NCBI GenBank assembly: GCA_028868395.1
Contig: JAGWUO010000009.1
Coordinates: 1-12,681 of the forward strand
DNA length: 12,681 nt
Source: Cytophagales bacterium
GTDB lineage: Bacteria > Bacteroidota > Bacteroidia > Cytophagales > Spirosomataceae
Reading direction: 5' to 3'
Part shown: piece by piece, positions 1-7,137 of the stretch
Position numbering within the stretch: position 1 is the first letter of the stretch
How the letters are laid out: the number at the start of each line of letters is the position of its first letter
Notes under the pieces: model-generated
What the model was told of the DNA's origin: nothing
The model's database searches: none
What the model saw: only the letters and a program-made list of their open reading frames with translations
Program-made: the position numbers and the translations under genes

Positions 1-552
1 AGCGGCTGTTTTTTCGGTTATTTTAGATAGATTAGCTAGGCATCCGTGGTGAATATGGCGAATGTCAGGTAACAAAGGACGAAAAGCATTCTTGAAGTTC
101 TCATCACCTGCGATGGATAAGGCTCCTTGACTTGCACCATGGTAAGCGTTAAAACAGGAGATGAATTCAGTTCTGCCAGTATAGCGTTTCGCTAATTTCA
201 TGGCTCCTTCCACTGCCTCTGTCCCCGAATTGGTAAAATAGACTTGATTTAAATGTTCGGATCCGGTGGATTTAACTAATGCTTCAGCGAGTTGTACTTG
301 TGGGCTTTGGATGTATTCTCCATATACCATTAAGTGCATATAGGCATCCACTTGGTCTTTGATGGCTTTAACGACAGCTGGATTTCGGTGTCCCACATTG
401 GATACGGCAATTCCAGAGATCAAATCCAGGTAGGATTTTCCTTGCGCATCGTACATATACACGCCTTCCGCTTTGGTTATTTCTAATGCCAAAGGTGCGT
501 CCGAGGTGGGCGCCATAAATTTTTGGAAGAGCTGTCGATGCGTGAATCCCAT
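1..552 (-). CDS. Class III PLP-dependent aminotransferase (acetylornithine/4-aminobutyrate aminotransferase family), C-terminus beyond window
   Basis: The frame is open from the ATG at 552 to the window edge, giving 184 residues, the N-terminal part of an enzyme family usually about 400-450 residues long. Visible class III features are the small-domain start (LDLISGIAVSNVGHRNP, about residues 43-59), the cofactor-phosphate motif NSGTEA at 108-113, and the AYHG motif at 136-139 whose aromatic residue stacks on the PLP ring. The catalytic lysine would lie in the missing part. The family is cytosolic and moves an amino group between an amine or amino acid donor and a 2-oxo acid. Substrate specificity cannot be read from this half, so no gene symbol is given. 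An in-frame ATG at 609 exists, but I prefer 552: a TAATTTTG -7 box lies between the two, and the residues from 552 (MGFTHRQLFQKF...) look like the usual start of this group. It is transcribed divergently from the DUF5686 gene. Confidence 0.88.
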   Translation of the reverse strand, partial: MGFTHRQLFQKFMAPTSDAPLALEITKAEGVYMYDAQGKSYLDLISGIAVSNVGHRNPAVVKAIKDQVDAYMHLMVYGEYIQSPQVQLAEALVKSTGSEHLNQVYFTNSGTEAVEGAMKLAKRYTGRTEFISCFNAYHGASQGALSIAGDENFKNAFRPLLPDIRHIHHGCLANLSKITEKTAA

Positions 553-558
553 AGCGCA

Positions 559-566
559 CAAAATTA
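559..566 (-). promoter_or_regulatory. -7 promoter box for the aminotransferase gene
   Basis: TAATTTTG on the minus strand matches the Bacteroidota -7 consensus TAnnTTTG exactly. It ends six bases before the ATG at 552, so transcription would begin at or within a few bases of the start codon. No convincing TTTG -33 element is seen at the 19-base spacing. The function is inferred from the match and its position. Confidence 0.5.
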
Positions 567-629
567 CGTTAATTCTTGTTAAGTGATCGCCGTTCGTCAA
601 ATTATTCATTTCAATTAGCCTCTTTCATG

Positions 630-637
630 TATTTTTG
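630..637 (+). promoter_or_regulatory. -7 promoter box for the first DUF5686 gene
   Basis: TATTTTTG is an exact match to TAnnTTTG and ends four bases before the ATG at 642. The predicted transcription start falls on or next to the ATG, which would give a leaderless mRNA. A matching -33 TTTG is not evident. The box lies back to back with the minus-strand box at 559-566, about 63 bases apart. Confidence 0.5.
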
Positions 638-641
638 TTGA

Positions 642-3164
642 ATGAAACCACTTTTACTTCTTTTATGTACGTGCATAGGCCTTCAGGCTCAAACACTTAG
701 CGGAACTATTCGGTCAAACAAAGGCGAATTGATGCCGTTTTCATCTTTATGGGTAACGGATTTAAATAAAGGGACATTAGCTAATGAGGAGGGTAAATAC
801 GCCATCTCTTTACCTAAAGGAGAGCATGAAGTGGTTTTTCGCTTTTTGGGACATACGCCTAAAACGCATAAAGTTAACCTTACTGGAGATTTATCTCTTG
901 ACGTCGTATTATCTGAAGAAGCGGTAACGCTGCAGGATGTCAACGTGGGTGGGTTGAAAGAAGATCCAGCCATGGGTATGATGCGTCGGATGATTTCCAT
1001 GGCCCCATTTCATTTGAAAGAAATTGATCATTATGCGGCCAAAGGATATGTCAAAGGGGCAGGTAAAATCACCTCCATTTCTAAAGTGATGAATGCCCTT
1101 GTAGGAAAGAAGATGGAAAAGGAGGCGGGTATTAAAGTGGGCTCTACTTATGTATTAGAGGGAATAAATCAGATTACATACACTCGCCCTAATAAGATAG
1201 ACGAGAAAGTATTATCTAATCGGAATAATCTTCCCTCGGTTTTAAAGAATTCAGGCGCTCCTAATCTACGCATTACCCAAACCAATTTTTATCAACCTAA
1301 GGTGTGGGGATCTTTAATCTCCCCTATCTCACCATCGGCATTCTCGTTTTATAAATTTGCCTATTTGGGTAGTTTTCAGTTGAATGGCCAAACGGTTTCC
1401 AAGATTCAAGTCAAGCCTAAATCTACCTCAGATGATCTATTTGAAGGGACACTTTCCATTGTAGAAGATACCTGGAGTATTTATTCCTTCAGTTTAGCTT
1501 TCCGTAATTCACAAGGGTATTATACGTTTCAGCAGCAAAATGCGCTTTTTCAAGGCGTTTGGATGCCGGTTAATTATGATGTGAATGTGAATTTTGATGC
1601 CATGGGCTTTGGGGCCACCTTCCGTTATATAACCCAAGTCAAAGAATATTCGATTAAAGTGAATCCTGCTTTTGTGGTGAAGCCTACGATTATTGAAGAG
1701 CGTTTACATAAGGATTGGGCGAAAGAAATCAATAAGGAAAAGATTACTACTCCTAAACTGGCCTTGGGAAAAGAATTGACCCGAAAAAAATTGAAGAAAG
1801 TATTGAAAGAATTAGAGAAGGAAGAAAAGAAAGAGGAATTCAGCTCGGATTATACCATGACAGTGGATTCAACTGCTGCTGTAAAAAAAGAGGAATATTG
1901 GGAGGCTGAACGCCAAGTTCCACTGACAGAAGCTGAAGTCAAAGGTTATAAGGAAGCAGATAGTCTTTCGCTTCAGGATGAGAAAAAGCGCTTAAAGGAT
2001 TCCGTAAATGCCTTGCCTCGTTTCCGTTATGGAGATATTTGGTCTAGTCGCGTTTATAACTACGGCCAAAAAGGTATAGGTGCCAGATTAACACTTGGAG
2101 GCTTTCAATCCGGCTATAATGCGGTTGATGGTTACCAATTAAGTCGACGTCTCGATTATCGATATACCTATAAACTATCCGATTATTGGGGGACTGGATT
2201 CGATGTTCGGTATGCTTTCTCTCGTAAAGCTTGGAATGGTTTAGCCTATGTAGAACGAAACTGGGATGAGAATAGACAGTTTGTGCAATTGGCTGGAGGA
2301 TCTGCCATTCAACAAATCAATTCTACTGAACCAGTTCCAGCCATCGTCAATCTTTATTATGCTTTATTTCTTTCACAAAATTATTTGAAGTTATACCAAA
2401 AGGATTTTGTCAAGGCTACTTATGCTGTTCAAATGAATGCAAAATGGAACCTGAATACAATCTTAGAATTTAGGTCTCGAACGAGTTTAGAGAATCATGA
2501 GGAAAATGGATTCTTCTTCAAAGAGCGTCGTTTTGAATCCAATGGACTTCCATATGCCACAAGTAAGCAGTTATATGGTTCTTTGGTTTTAAGGTATCAA
2601 CCATTTGCTACCTGGAGAAGGTATAATGGCTCTCGAAGATTATCAAATGAGGCAGGTCCATCGATAATTGCATCGTATGAACAAGCCATGGGAGATGATT
2701 CCTATAATAAGGTTTCCTTTCAGGTTTCTCAATCGATATCATTAGCTAATTGGGGGGAACTTAATTACCGAATTTCAGCTGCTCATTTCATAAGTAAGCC
2801 TTCTTTAATGATCGATTACCAACATTTTAAAGGAAATGAAGTAAATGTGTCCTCAGGAGAATCGAGTTTCTTAGCACTACCCTATTATGCACTTTCAAAC
2901 CCTGGAGATCATTTTAAGGCTTTCATTAGCTGGGAACCTCGTCGATTTTTACTTACCCAAAATTCCATTTTAGCCTTGTATGGATTAAAGGAAAAGGTAG
3001 GTTATTCTTATCTTCAAACATCACTTAATGCTCAAGTAATTCATTATCAGGAGTTTACTTATGGGTTGACAGGAATTGGTAAAATCTTAGGTTTGGATTT
3101 AGTCTATCCGGTTGGAAATGTGGTGCCTGAAAAATGGAAAGTTCTAGTCAGATTGCCATTCTAA
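642..3164 (+). CDS. Outer-membrane protein with carboxypeptidase-regulatory-like domain and DUF5686 barrel
   Basis: The product has 840 residues. Residues 1-16 form a signal peptide with a poly-Leu core and likely cleavage at LQA|Q. Residues about 18-100 are a CarboxypepD_reg-like beta-sandwich (SGTIRSNKGELMPFSSL..., then the GTLANEEGKYAISLP pattern), the fold also found at the N-terminus of SusC-type proteins. The rest resembles DUF5686: a periplasmic region up to about residue 350, a highly charged Lys/Glu-rich stretch (about 351-460), and a C-terminal part with many alternating aromatic strands that ends in Phe (RLPF), as expected for a beta-barrel inserted by the Bam machinery. No TonB plug domain is visible, so it is not a standard TonB-dependent receptor. 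The molecular function of DUF5686 is not known to me. The start is supported by the signal peptide. The family call is from recognition, not a search. Confidence 0.82.
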   Translation: MKPLLLLLCTCIGLQAQTLSGTIRSNKGELMPFSSLWVTDLNKGTLANEEGKYAISLPKGEHEVVFRFLGHTPKTHKVNLTGDLSLDVVLSEEAVTLQDVNVGGLKEDPAMGMMRRMISMAPFHLKEIDHYAAKGYVKGAGKITSISKVMNALVGKKMEKEAGIKVGSTYVLEGINQITYTRPNKIDEKVLSNRNNLPSVLKNSGAPNLRITQTNFYQPKVWGSLISPISPSAFSFYKFAYLGSFQLNGQTVSKIQVKPKSTSDDLFEGTLSIVEDTWSIYSFSLAFRNSQGYYTFQQQNALFQGVWMPVNYDVNVNFDAMGFGATFRYITQVKEYSIKVNPAFVVKPTIIEERLHKDWAKEINKEKITTPKLALGKELTRKKLKKVLKELEKEEKKEEFSSDYTMTVDSTAAVKKEEYWEAERQVPLTEAEVKGYKEADSLSLQDEKKRLKDSVNALPRFRYGDIWSSRVYNYGQKGIGARLTLGGFQSGYNAVDGYQLSRRLDYRYTYKLSDYWGTGFDVRYAFSRKAWNGLAYVERNWDENRQFVQLAGGSAIQQINSTEPVPAIVNLYYALFLSQNYLKLYQKDFVKATYAVQMNAKWNLNTILEFRSRTSLENHEENGFFFKERRFESNGLPYATSKQLYGSLVLRYQPFATWRRYNGSRRLSNEAGPSIIASYEQAMGDDSYNKVSFQVSQSISLANWGELNYRISAAHFISKPSLMIDYQHFKGNEVNVSSGESSFLALPYYALSNPGDHFKAFISWEPRRFLLTQNSILALYGLKEKVGYSYLQTSLNAQVIHYQEFTYGLTGIGKILGLDLVYPVGNVVPEKWKVLVRLPF

Positions 3165-3171
3165 TTGTTTA

Positions 3172-3205
3172 TTTGCACCTTTTTATCTAAATTGTGCTAA
3201 ATTTT
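3172..3205 (+). promoter_or_regulatory. Weak candidate promoter for hppA
   Basis: TTTG at 3172-3175 is followed after 22 bases by TAAATTTT at 3198-3205, seven of eight positions of TAnnTTTG. The spacing is longer than the usual 19 and the last base is wrong, so this is only a suggestion. It would give a leader of about 20 bases before the ATG at 3231. No terminator is seen between the upstream gene and hppA, so read-through is also possible. Confidence 0.25.
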
Positions 3206-3230
3206 TTTGGAATAATCTAAATCAACCTTT

Positions 3231-5417
3231 ATGAATCAAATTGTTTACTTAGTTCCTGCTTTTGGTTTAGTGGGATTGCTGTACACAGCATGGAAGTTTA
3301 ACTGGGTATCTAAGCAAGATGCCGGTAATGAAAAAATGCAGGAGTTGGCTGGTTATATCGCAGATGGTGCGATAGCCTTCTTAAAAGCAGAGTGGAAAAT
3401 TTTAACCTATTTCGCGATTCCGACCGCTATTTTATTAGCTTGGTTAGGTACGCAGGAAGGAACTCCGGATAATCCGATTCATTCGTCTCCTTTAATTGCA
3501 GTAGCCTTTTTAATTGGTGCAGTTTTCTCTGCAACCGCTGGTTATATTGGTATGATTATCGCTACTAAAGCGAATGTTCGTACAGCTGAAGCAGCTAGAA
3601 CCTCCTTAGCAAAAGCCTTATCTGTTTCTTTCACTGGTGGTTCAGTAATGGGCATGGGTGTAGCGGGCTTAGCTATCTTAGGTCTAGGCGGTTTATTTAT
3701 TGCTTTCTACCAAATCTTCGCACAAGGACAAGCCTTGACCTCAGTGGAGATGAAAACGGCTATCGAAGTATTAGCGGGTTTCTCTTTAGGAGCTGAGTCT
3801 ATCGCTTTATTTGCGCGTGTTGGTGGTGGTATCTATACAAAAGCAGCTGACGTAGGAGCTGACTTAGTTGGTAAAGTAGAAGCAGGTATCCCAGAGGATG
3901 ATGTGCGTAACCCAGCGACTATTGCGGATAACGTAGGTGATAACGTAGGTGACGTGGCAGGTATGGGAGCTGATTTATTCGGTTCTTATGTAGCGACTAT
4001 CCTTGCAACTATGGTATTAGGTCAAGAGATTTCAGTAACTGATAATTATGGCGGTTTCTCTCCTGTGTTATTACCGATGTTAATTGCTGGTGTAGGTTTA
4101 TTAGCTTCATTAGTATCTACCTTCTTTGTACGCATTTCTAGCGAAACAGCTTCTGTTCAAAATGCCTTAAACGTAGGTAATTACACATCTATCGCTATTA
4201 CATTCGTCACTTCTTACTTCTTAGTAAAGAATATCTTACCAGAATATTTAACACTTCGTGGAACAACATTCACTTCAATGGATGTGTTTTATGCGATTAT
4301 TGTAGGTTTAGTGGTAGGTGCTTTAATGTCTATCATCACCGAATACTATACGGCTATGGGCAAGCGTCCAGTGGATTCAATCGTTCAAAAATCAGGAACG
4401 GGACACGCTACTAACATCATTGGTGGTTTAGCGGTAGGTATGGAATCTACGGTATTGCCTATTTTAGTATTGGCAGCTGGTATTATTGGTTCATATCACT
4501 TTGCAGGAATTTACGGCGTATCCATCGCTGCAGCTGGTATGATGGCTACTACGGCAATGCAATTAGCGATTGATGCTTTCGGTCCTATCGCAGATAATGC
4601 GGGTGGTATCGCGGAAATGTCTCAATTGCCTGGTGAAGTTCGTGAGCGTACAGATAATTTAGATGCGGTAGGAAATACGACAGCAGCAACGGGTAAAGGT
4701 TTTGCGATTGCATCAGCTGCCTTGACTTCATTAGCCTTATTCGCAGCTTTCGTAGGTATTGCTGGCATTAGTCACATTGATATCTACAAAGCAGATGTTT
4801 TAGCTGGTTTATTTGTGGGTGGTATGATTCCATTCATTTTCTCAGCTTTATGTATCTCTGCAGTGGGTAAAGCAGCTATGGAAATGGTGAATGAAGTTCG
4901 TCGTCAGTTCCGTGAGATTCCAGGTATCATGGAATATAAAGCGAAACCAGAATATGAGAAGTGTGTAGCTATTTCTACAGAGGCTTCTATTCGCCAAATG
5001 ATCCTTCCGGGTGCGATCGCTTTAATCGTTCCAGTTATCGTTGGTTTCACTATGGGACCAGAAGTATTAGGTGGTGTTTTAGCGGGTGTAACGGTATCAG
5101 GTGTATTGATGGGAATTTTCCAATCTAATGCAGGTGGTGCTTGGGATAACGCTAAGAAGTCATTTGAGAAAGGGGTGTTAATTGATGGCCAAACGTATAA
5201 GAAAGGTTCAGAGCCTCACAAAGCGGCTGTAACTGGTGATACGGTAGGTGATCCATTCAAAGATACATCAGGTCCTTCCATGAACATCTTGATTAAATTG
5301 ATGTCCATCGTTTCTTTAGTGATTGCTCCATACATTCACGTTGGAGATAACGATCATGCTTCTGCAACGAAAATGGAGAAAGCACCTATCGTGAAAGCGA
5401 TTGTTGCGAAGAAATAA
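3231..5417 (+). CDS. hppA: Membrane-bound ion-pumping pyrophosphatase (V-type/HppA family)
   Basis: This 728-residue integral membrane protein (the family has about 16 transmembrane helices) hydrolyses cytosolic PPi and exports ions across the inner membrane. The PPi/Mg site is complete: [11 protein letters not shown] at 207-217, the Asp-rich DNVGDNVGD at 233-241, and [14 protein letters not shown] at 670-683. The helix 5 Arg (R196), helix 6 Asp (D248) and helix 16 Asn/Lys (N685, K689) of the ion gate are present. Ala485 after GNTT is the residue type of K+-dependent enzymes; K+-independent ones have Lys. The coupling glutamate is not at either helix 6 position used by well-studied Na+ pumps (here G251) or plant-type H+ pumps (here A255). 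Instead Glu189 lies in helix 5, seven residues before R196. This suggests a divergent subgroup, so ion specificity should not be assumed. Length is typical. The gene ends 22 bases before a strong terminator. Confidence 0.97.
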   Translation: MNQIVYLVPAFGLVGLLYTAWKFNWVSKQDAGNEKMQELAGYIADGAIAFLKAEWKILTYFAIPTAILLAWLGTQEGTPDNPIHSSPLIAVAFLIGAVFSATAGYIGMIIATKANVRTAEAARTSLAKALSVSFTGGSVMGMGVAGLAILGLGGLFIAFYQIFAQGQALTSVEMKTAIEVLAGFSLGAESIALFARVGGGIYTKAADVGADLVGKVEAGIPEDDVRNPATIADNVGDNVGDVAGMGADLFGSYVATILATMVLGQEISVTDNYGGFSPVLLPMLIAGVGLLASLVSTFFVRISSETASVQNALNVGNYTSIAITFVTSYFLVKNILPEYLTLRGTTFTSMDVFYAIIVGLVVGALMSIITEYYTAMGKRPVDSIVQKSGTGHATNIIGGLAVGMESTVLPILVLAAGIIGSYHFAGIYGVSIAAAGMMATTAMQLAIDAFGPIADNAGGIAEMSQLPGEVRERTDNLDAVGNTTAATGKGFAIASAALTSLALFAAFVGIAGISHIDIYKADVLAGLFVGGMIPFIFSALCISAVGKAAMEMVNEVRRQFREIPGIMEYKAKPEYEKCVAISTEASIRQMILPGAIALIVPVIVGFTMGPEVLGGVLAGVTVSGVLMGIFQSNAGGAWDNAKKSFEKGVLIDGQTYKKGSEPHKAAVTGDTVGDPFKDTSGPSMNILIKLMSIVSLVIAPYIHVGDNDHASATKMEKAPIVKAIVAKK

Positions 5418-5439
5418 TTCCTATTTCTATTAGGCATAA

Positions 5440-5467
5440 AAAAAGCCCCGCAATTGCGGGGCTTTTT
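5440..5467. terminator. Bidirectional intrinsic terminator between hppA and rplY
   Basis: This 28-base perfect palindrome has 12-bp arms (five A, then GCCCCGC) around an AATT loop, with runs of A on the left and T on the right. It reads as a GC-rich hairpin followed by a U tract in both directions. It lies 22 bases after the hppA stop and 35 bases after the rplY stop, so it can end both convergent transcripts. Confidence 0.93.
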
Positions 5468-5502
5468 CTTTATCTATCAATCTGTGAAATCCGTTTAAGA
5501 AA

Positions 5503-6069
5503 TTAAGCAGTTAATTTACCTCTTAATGCTCTTGGGATATCGATTGTTGCAACTGGGTTAGACATTGGATTTAAAATCTCACATCCTTCCACAGCTAACT
5601 TATTTACTTTAACAGTTTGACCTAAGTCTAAACCAGAAATATCCACTGTTACGAAATCAGGAATATTTTCTGCTTGACCACGTAAAGTTACTTTACGTAA
5701 TTTTTGCACCATTTTACCCCCTTTGATAACACCTGGTGAGTTTCCAGTTACTTTAATAGGCACAGCAATCTTGATTGGCTTACCTTTTTGAATTTCTAAG
5801 AAGTCTACGTGGTAGATCATCTCGTTTACTGGGTGGAATTGTGCATCTTGTAAGATCGCACGGTATTTCGTACCCTCAATGTTTAATTCAACTTCGTACA
5901 CATCCGCAGAATACAATAATTCACGGAAAAGGATCATTGGAACAGCAAAGTGAACTTGCTCAGAACCACCGTATAATACACATGGTGCCATAGCTTCGTT
6001 ACGTAAATCATTTGCGCTCTTCGTACCGAGATTCGCTCTTTTAAACCCTACAATCTCTAATTTTTTCAT
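5503..6069 (-). CDS. rplY: 50S ribosomal protein L25 (bL25), long TL5/CTC form
   Basis: This 188-residue protein binds 5S rRNA in the large ribosomal subunit. Residues about 1-90 form the 5S-binding L25 domain, with the hallmark segment LQDAQFHPVNEMIYHVDFLE around 72-91. Residues about 95-188 form the TL5/CTC C-terminal beta domain (VPIKVTGNSPGVIKGG, then LRKVTLRG), which the short E. coli L25 lacks. The frame also opens upstream at a TTG (6105), but the ATG at 6069 is chosen because MKKLEIVGFKR is the normal family N-terminus and an A-rich AACAAAAACAAA leader precedes it. prs ends 61 bases upstream and no promoter box is visible in that gap, so it is likely co-transcribed with prs, an arrangement common in bacteria. 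Transcription ends at the hairpin at 5440-5467. Confidence 0.95.
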   Translation of the reverse strand: MKKLEIVGFKRANLGTKSANDLRNEAMAPCVLYGGSEQVHFAVPMILFRELLYSADVYEVELNIEGTKYRAILQDAQFHPVNEMIYHVDFLEIQKGKPIKIAVPIKVTGNSPGVIKGGKMVQKLRKVTLRGQAENIPDFVTVDISGLDLGQTVKVNKLAVEGCEILNPMSNPVATIDIPRALRGKLTA

Positions 6070-6086
6070 TTTGTTTTTGTTAATGC

Positions 6087-6120
6087 TTCTAGTCTTTCGC
6101 AACAAGGCTATCCCCTAGAA
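6087..6120 (-). other. Inverted repeat with purine-rich interior in the prs-rplY gap; candidate rplY leader element
   Basis: On the minus strand TTCTAG (6115-6120) pairs perfectly with CTAGAA (6087-6092) around 22 bases. Inside, GGGATAGC faces GCGAAAGA, which leaves mostly A/G-type non-canonical contacts and a short GC/GC closing pair. It ends 17 bases before the rplY ATG. L25 binds the purine-rich loop E of 5S rRNA, so an autoregulatory role is conceivable, but a 6-bp repeat alone is weak evidence. Confidence 0.3.
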
Positions 6121-6130
6121 ACGGTTGAAA

Positions 6131-7072
6131 TTAATATTTAATAAATAATGAACTGATAGATTCGTGATCACGGATACGACCAATCGCTTTAGCAAAAAGC
6201 TCAGCTACTGAAAGTACCTTAATTTTGTCACAAGCTTGTTTTTGAGGAATCGTATCTGTCACTAATAACTCTGTCAAAACAGAATTAGAAATGTTATCGT
6301 ACGCTTTTCCTGATAAAACGGGGTGGGTGACAACCGCCCTAACTGAATTTGCTCCTTTGTCCATGATTAATTGAGCCGCTTTGCACAAGGTACCTCCGGT
6401 ATCAATTAAATCATCAACTAAGATGACATCAGCCCCTTTAACGTCTCCAATTAATTGCATCGAAGCAATTTCATTCGCGCGTTTACGGTGCTTATCGCAA
6501 ATAACCATCTCCGCATTGAAGAATTTGGCCATATTACGGGTACGAACAACGCCTCCCACATCAGGTGATGCGAAAAGGATGTTCTCTAAATTCAATGATT
6601 TCAAATAAGGAACAAAAATGGCATTTCCCTCCAAGTGATCTACTGGGAAGTCCATGAAACCTTGAATTTGACCAGCATGTAAGTCAATCGTCATTAAACG
6701 ATCAGCTCCTGCCGCAGTCAATAAATTGCCAATTAATTTTGCTCCAATTCCTACACGTGGGCGATCTTTACGATCTTGACGTGAGTAACCAAAATACGGG
6801 ATAACAGCAGTCACATAGTGAGCTGATGCACGTCTAGCGGCATCAATCATTAACAATAACTCCATTAAATTATCCGCAGAGGGGAAAGTAGATTGAATAA
6901 TAAATACATCGCAACCCCGCACAGATTCATCAAAACTAGGTGACATTTCACCATCTGAGAACTTTAACGTGGTTACAGCGCCCAAATCTTTGCCATAATA
7001 CTTAGCAATATCCTTTGCTAAATAATTAGATGCAGAACCAGAAAATATTTTAACTGCGTTAATCGCTGCCAT
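6131..7072 (-). CDS. prs: Ribose-phosphate pyrophosphokinase (PRPP synthetase)
   Basis: This 313-residue cytosolic enzyme transfers pyrophosphate from ATP to ribose 5-phosphate, making PRPP for purine, pyrimidine, His, Trp and NAD synthesis. Family motifs are all present: FSDGE at 38-42, the ATP loop YSRQDRKDRPR at 96-106, DLHAGQIQGF with His132 at 130-139, the catalytic-loop Lys194 and Arg196 (CDKHRKR), and the PRPP/ribose-5-phosphate loop VDDLIDTGGTLCKAA at 219-233. Length is almost that of the E. coli enzyme (315). The ATG at 7072 gives MAAINAVKIFSGSAS, the normal N-terminus. It has its own promoter about 35 bases upstream, placed directly behind the acnA stop codon, and is followed 61 bases later by rplY. 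Confidence 0.97.
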   Translation of the reverse strand: MAAINAVKIFSGSASNYLAKDIAKYYGKDLGAVTTLKFSDGEMSPSFDESVRGCDVFIIQSTFPSADNLMELLLMIDAARRASAHYVTAVIPYFGYSRQDRKDRPRVGIGAKLIGNLLTAAGADRLMTIDLHAGQIQGFMDFPVDHLEGNAIFVPYLKSLNLENILFASPDVGGVVRTRNMAKFFNAEMVICDKHRKRANEIASMQLIGDVKGADVILVDDLIDTGGTLCKAAQLIMDKGANSVRAVVTHPVLSGKAYDNISNSVLTELLVTDTIPQKQACDKIKVLSVAELFAKAIGRIRDHESISSLFIKY

Positions 7073-7101
7073 GGGTTTGTTAGGGCTTATTTTTTATAAT
7101 A

Positions 7102-7129
7102 AGGGGCAAAATTAAGCAATTTCGCCCCT
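7102..7129 (-). repeat. 12-bp hairpin after acnA, overlapping the prs promoter
   Basis: On the minus strand AGGGGCGAAATT (7118-7129) and AATTTTGCCCCT (7102-7113) pair over 12 bases around a GCTT loop, with one G-U wobble. The pairing is complete only in minus-strand RNA; on the plus strand the same position is an A/C mismatch. It starts 8 bases after the acnA stop. The bases after it are mixed (TTATTATAAAAAAT), so it would be a weak intrinsic terminator or an mRNA 3'-end stabiliser. The distal arm contains the prs -7 box. Confidence 0.7.
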
Positions 7130-7137
7130 ATTTCAAA
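7107..7137 (-). promoter_or_regulatory. prs promoter (TTTG-N19-TAATTTTG)
   Basis: On the minus strand TTTG at 7134-7137 is followed by exactly 19 bases and then TAATTTTG at 7107-7114. This is a full match to the Bacteroidota housekeeping promoter (-33 TTTG, -7 TAnnTTTG) and the best promoter in the window. Transcription should start near 7102, leaving a leader of about 30 bases before the prs ATG. The -33 box touches the acnA stop codon (7138-7140). Confidence 0.8.

Noticed and set aside
368..559. Minus-strand open frame of 63 codons overlapping the aminotransferase start
   Set aside because: It is out of frame with the clearly conserved aminotransferase sequence and has no recognisable features.
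3175..3197. GCAC...GTGC inverted repeat between the first DUF5686 gene and hppA
   Set aside because: Only four base pairs around a long loop and no following U tract; not a credible terminator.
6070..6105. Upstream TTG start for rplY at 6105
   Set aside because: It adds a 12-residue extension unlike the family, and the ATG at 6069 gives the standard L25 N-terminus behind an A-rich leader.
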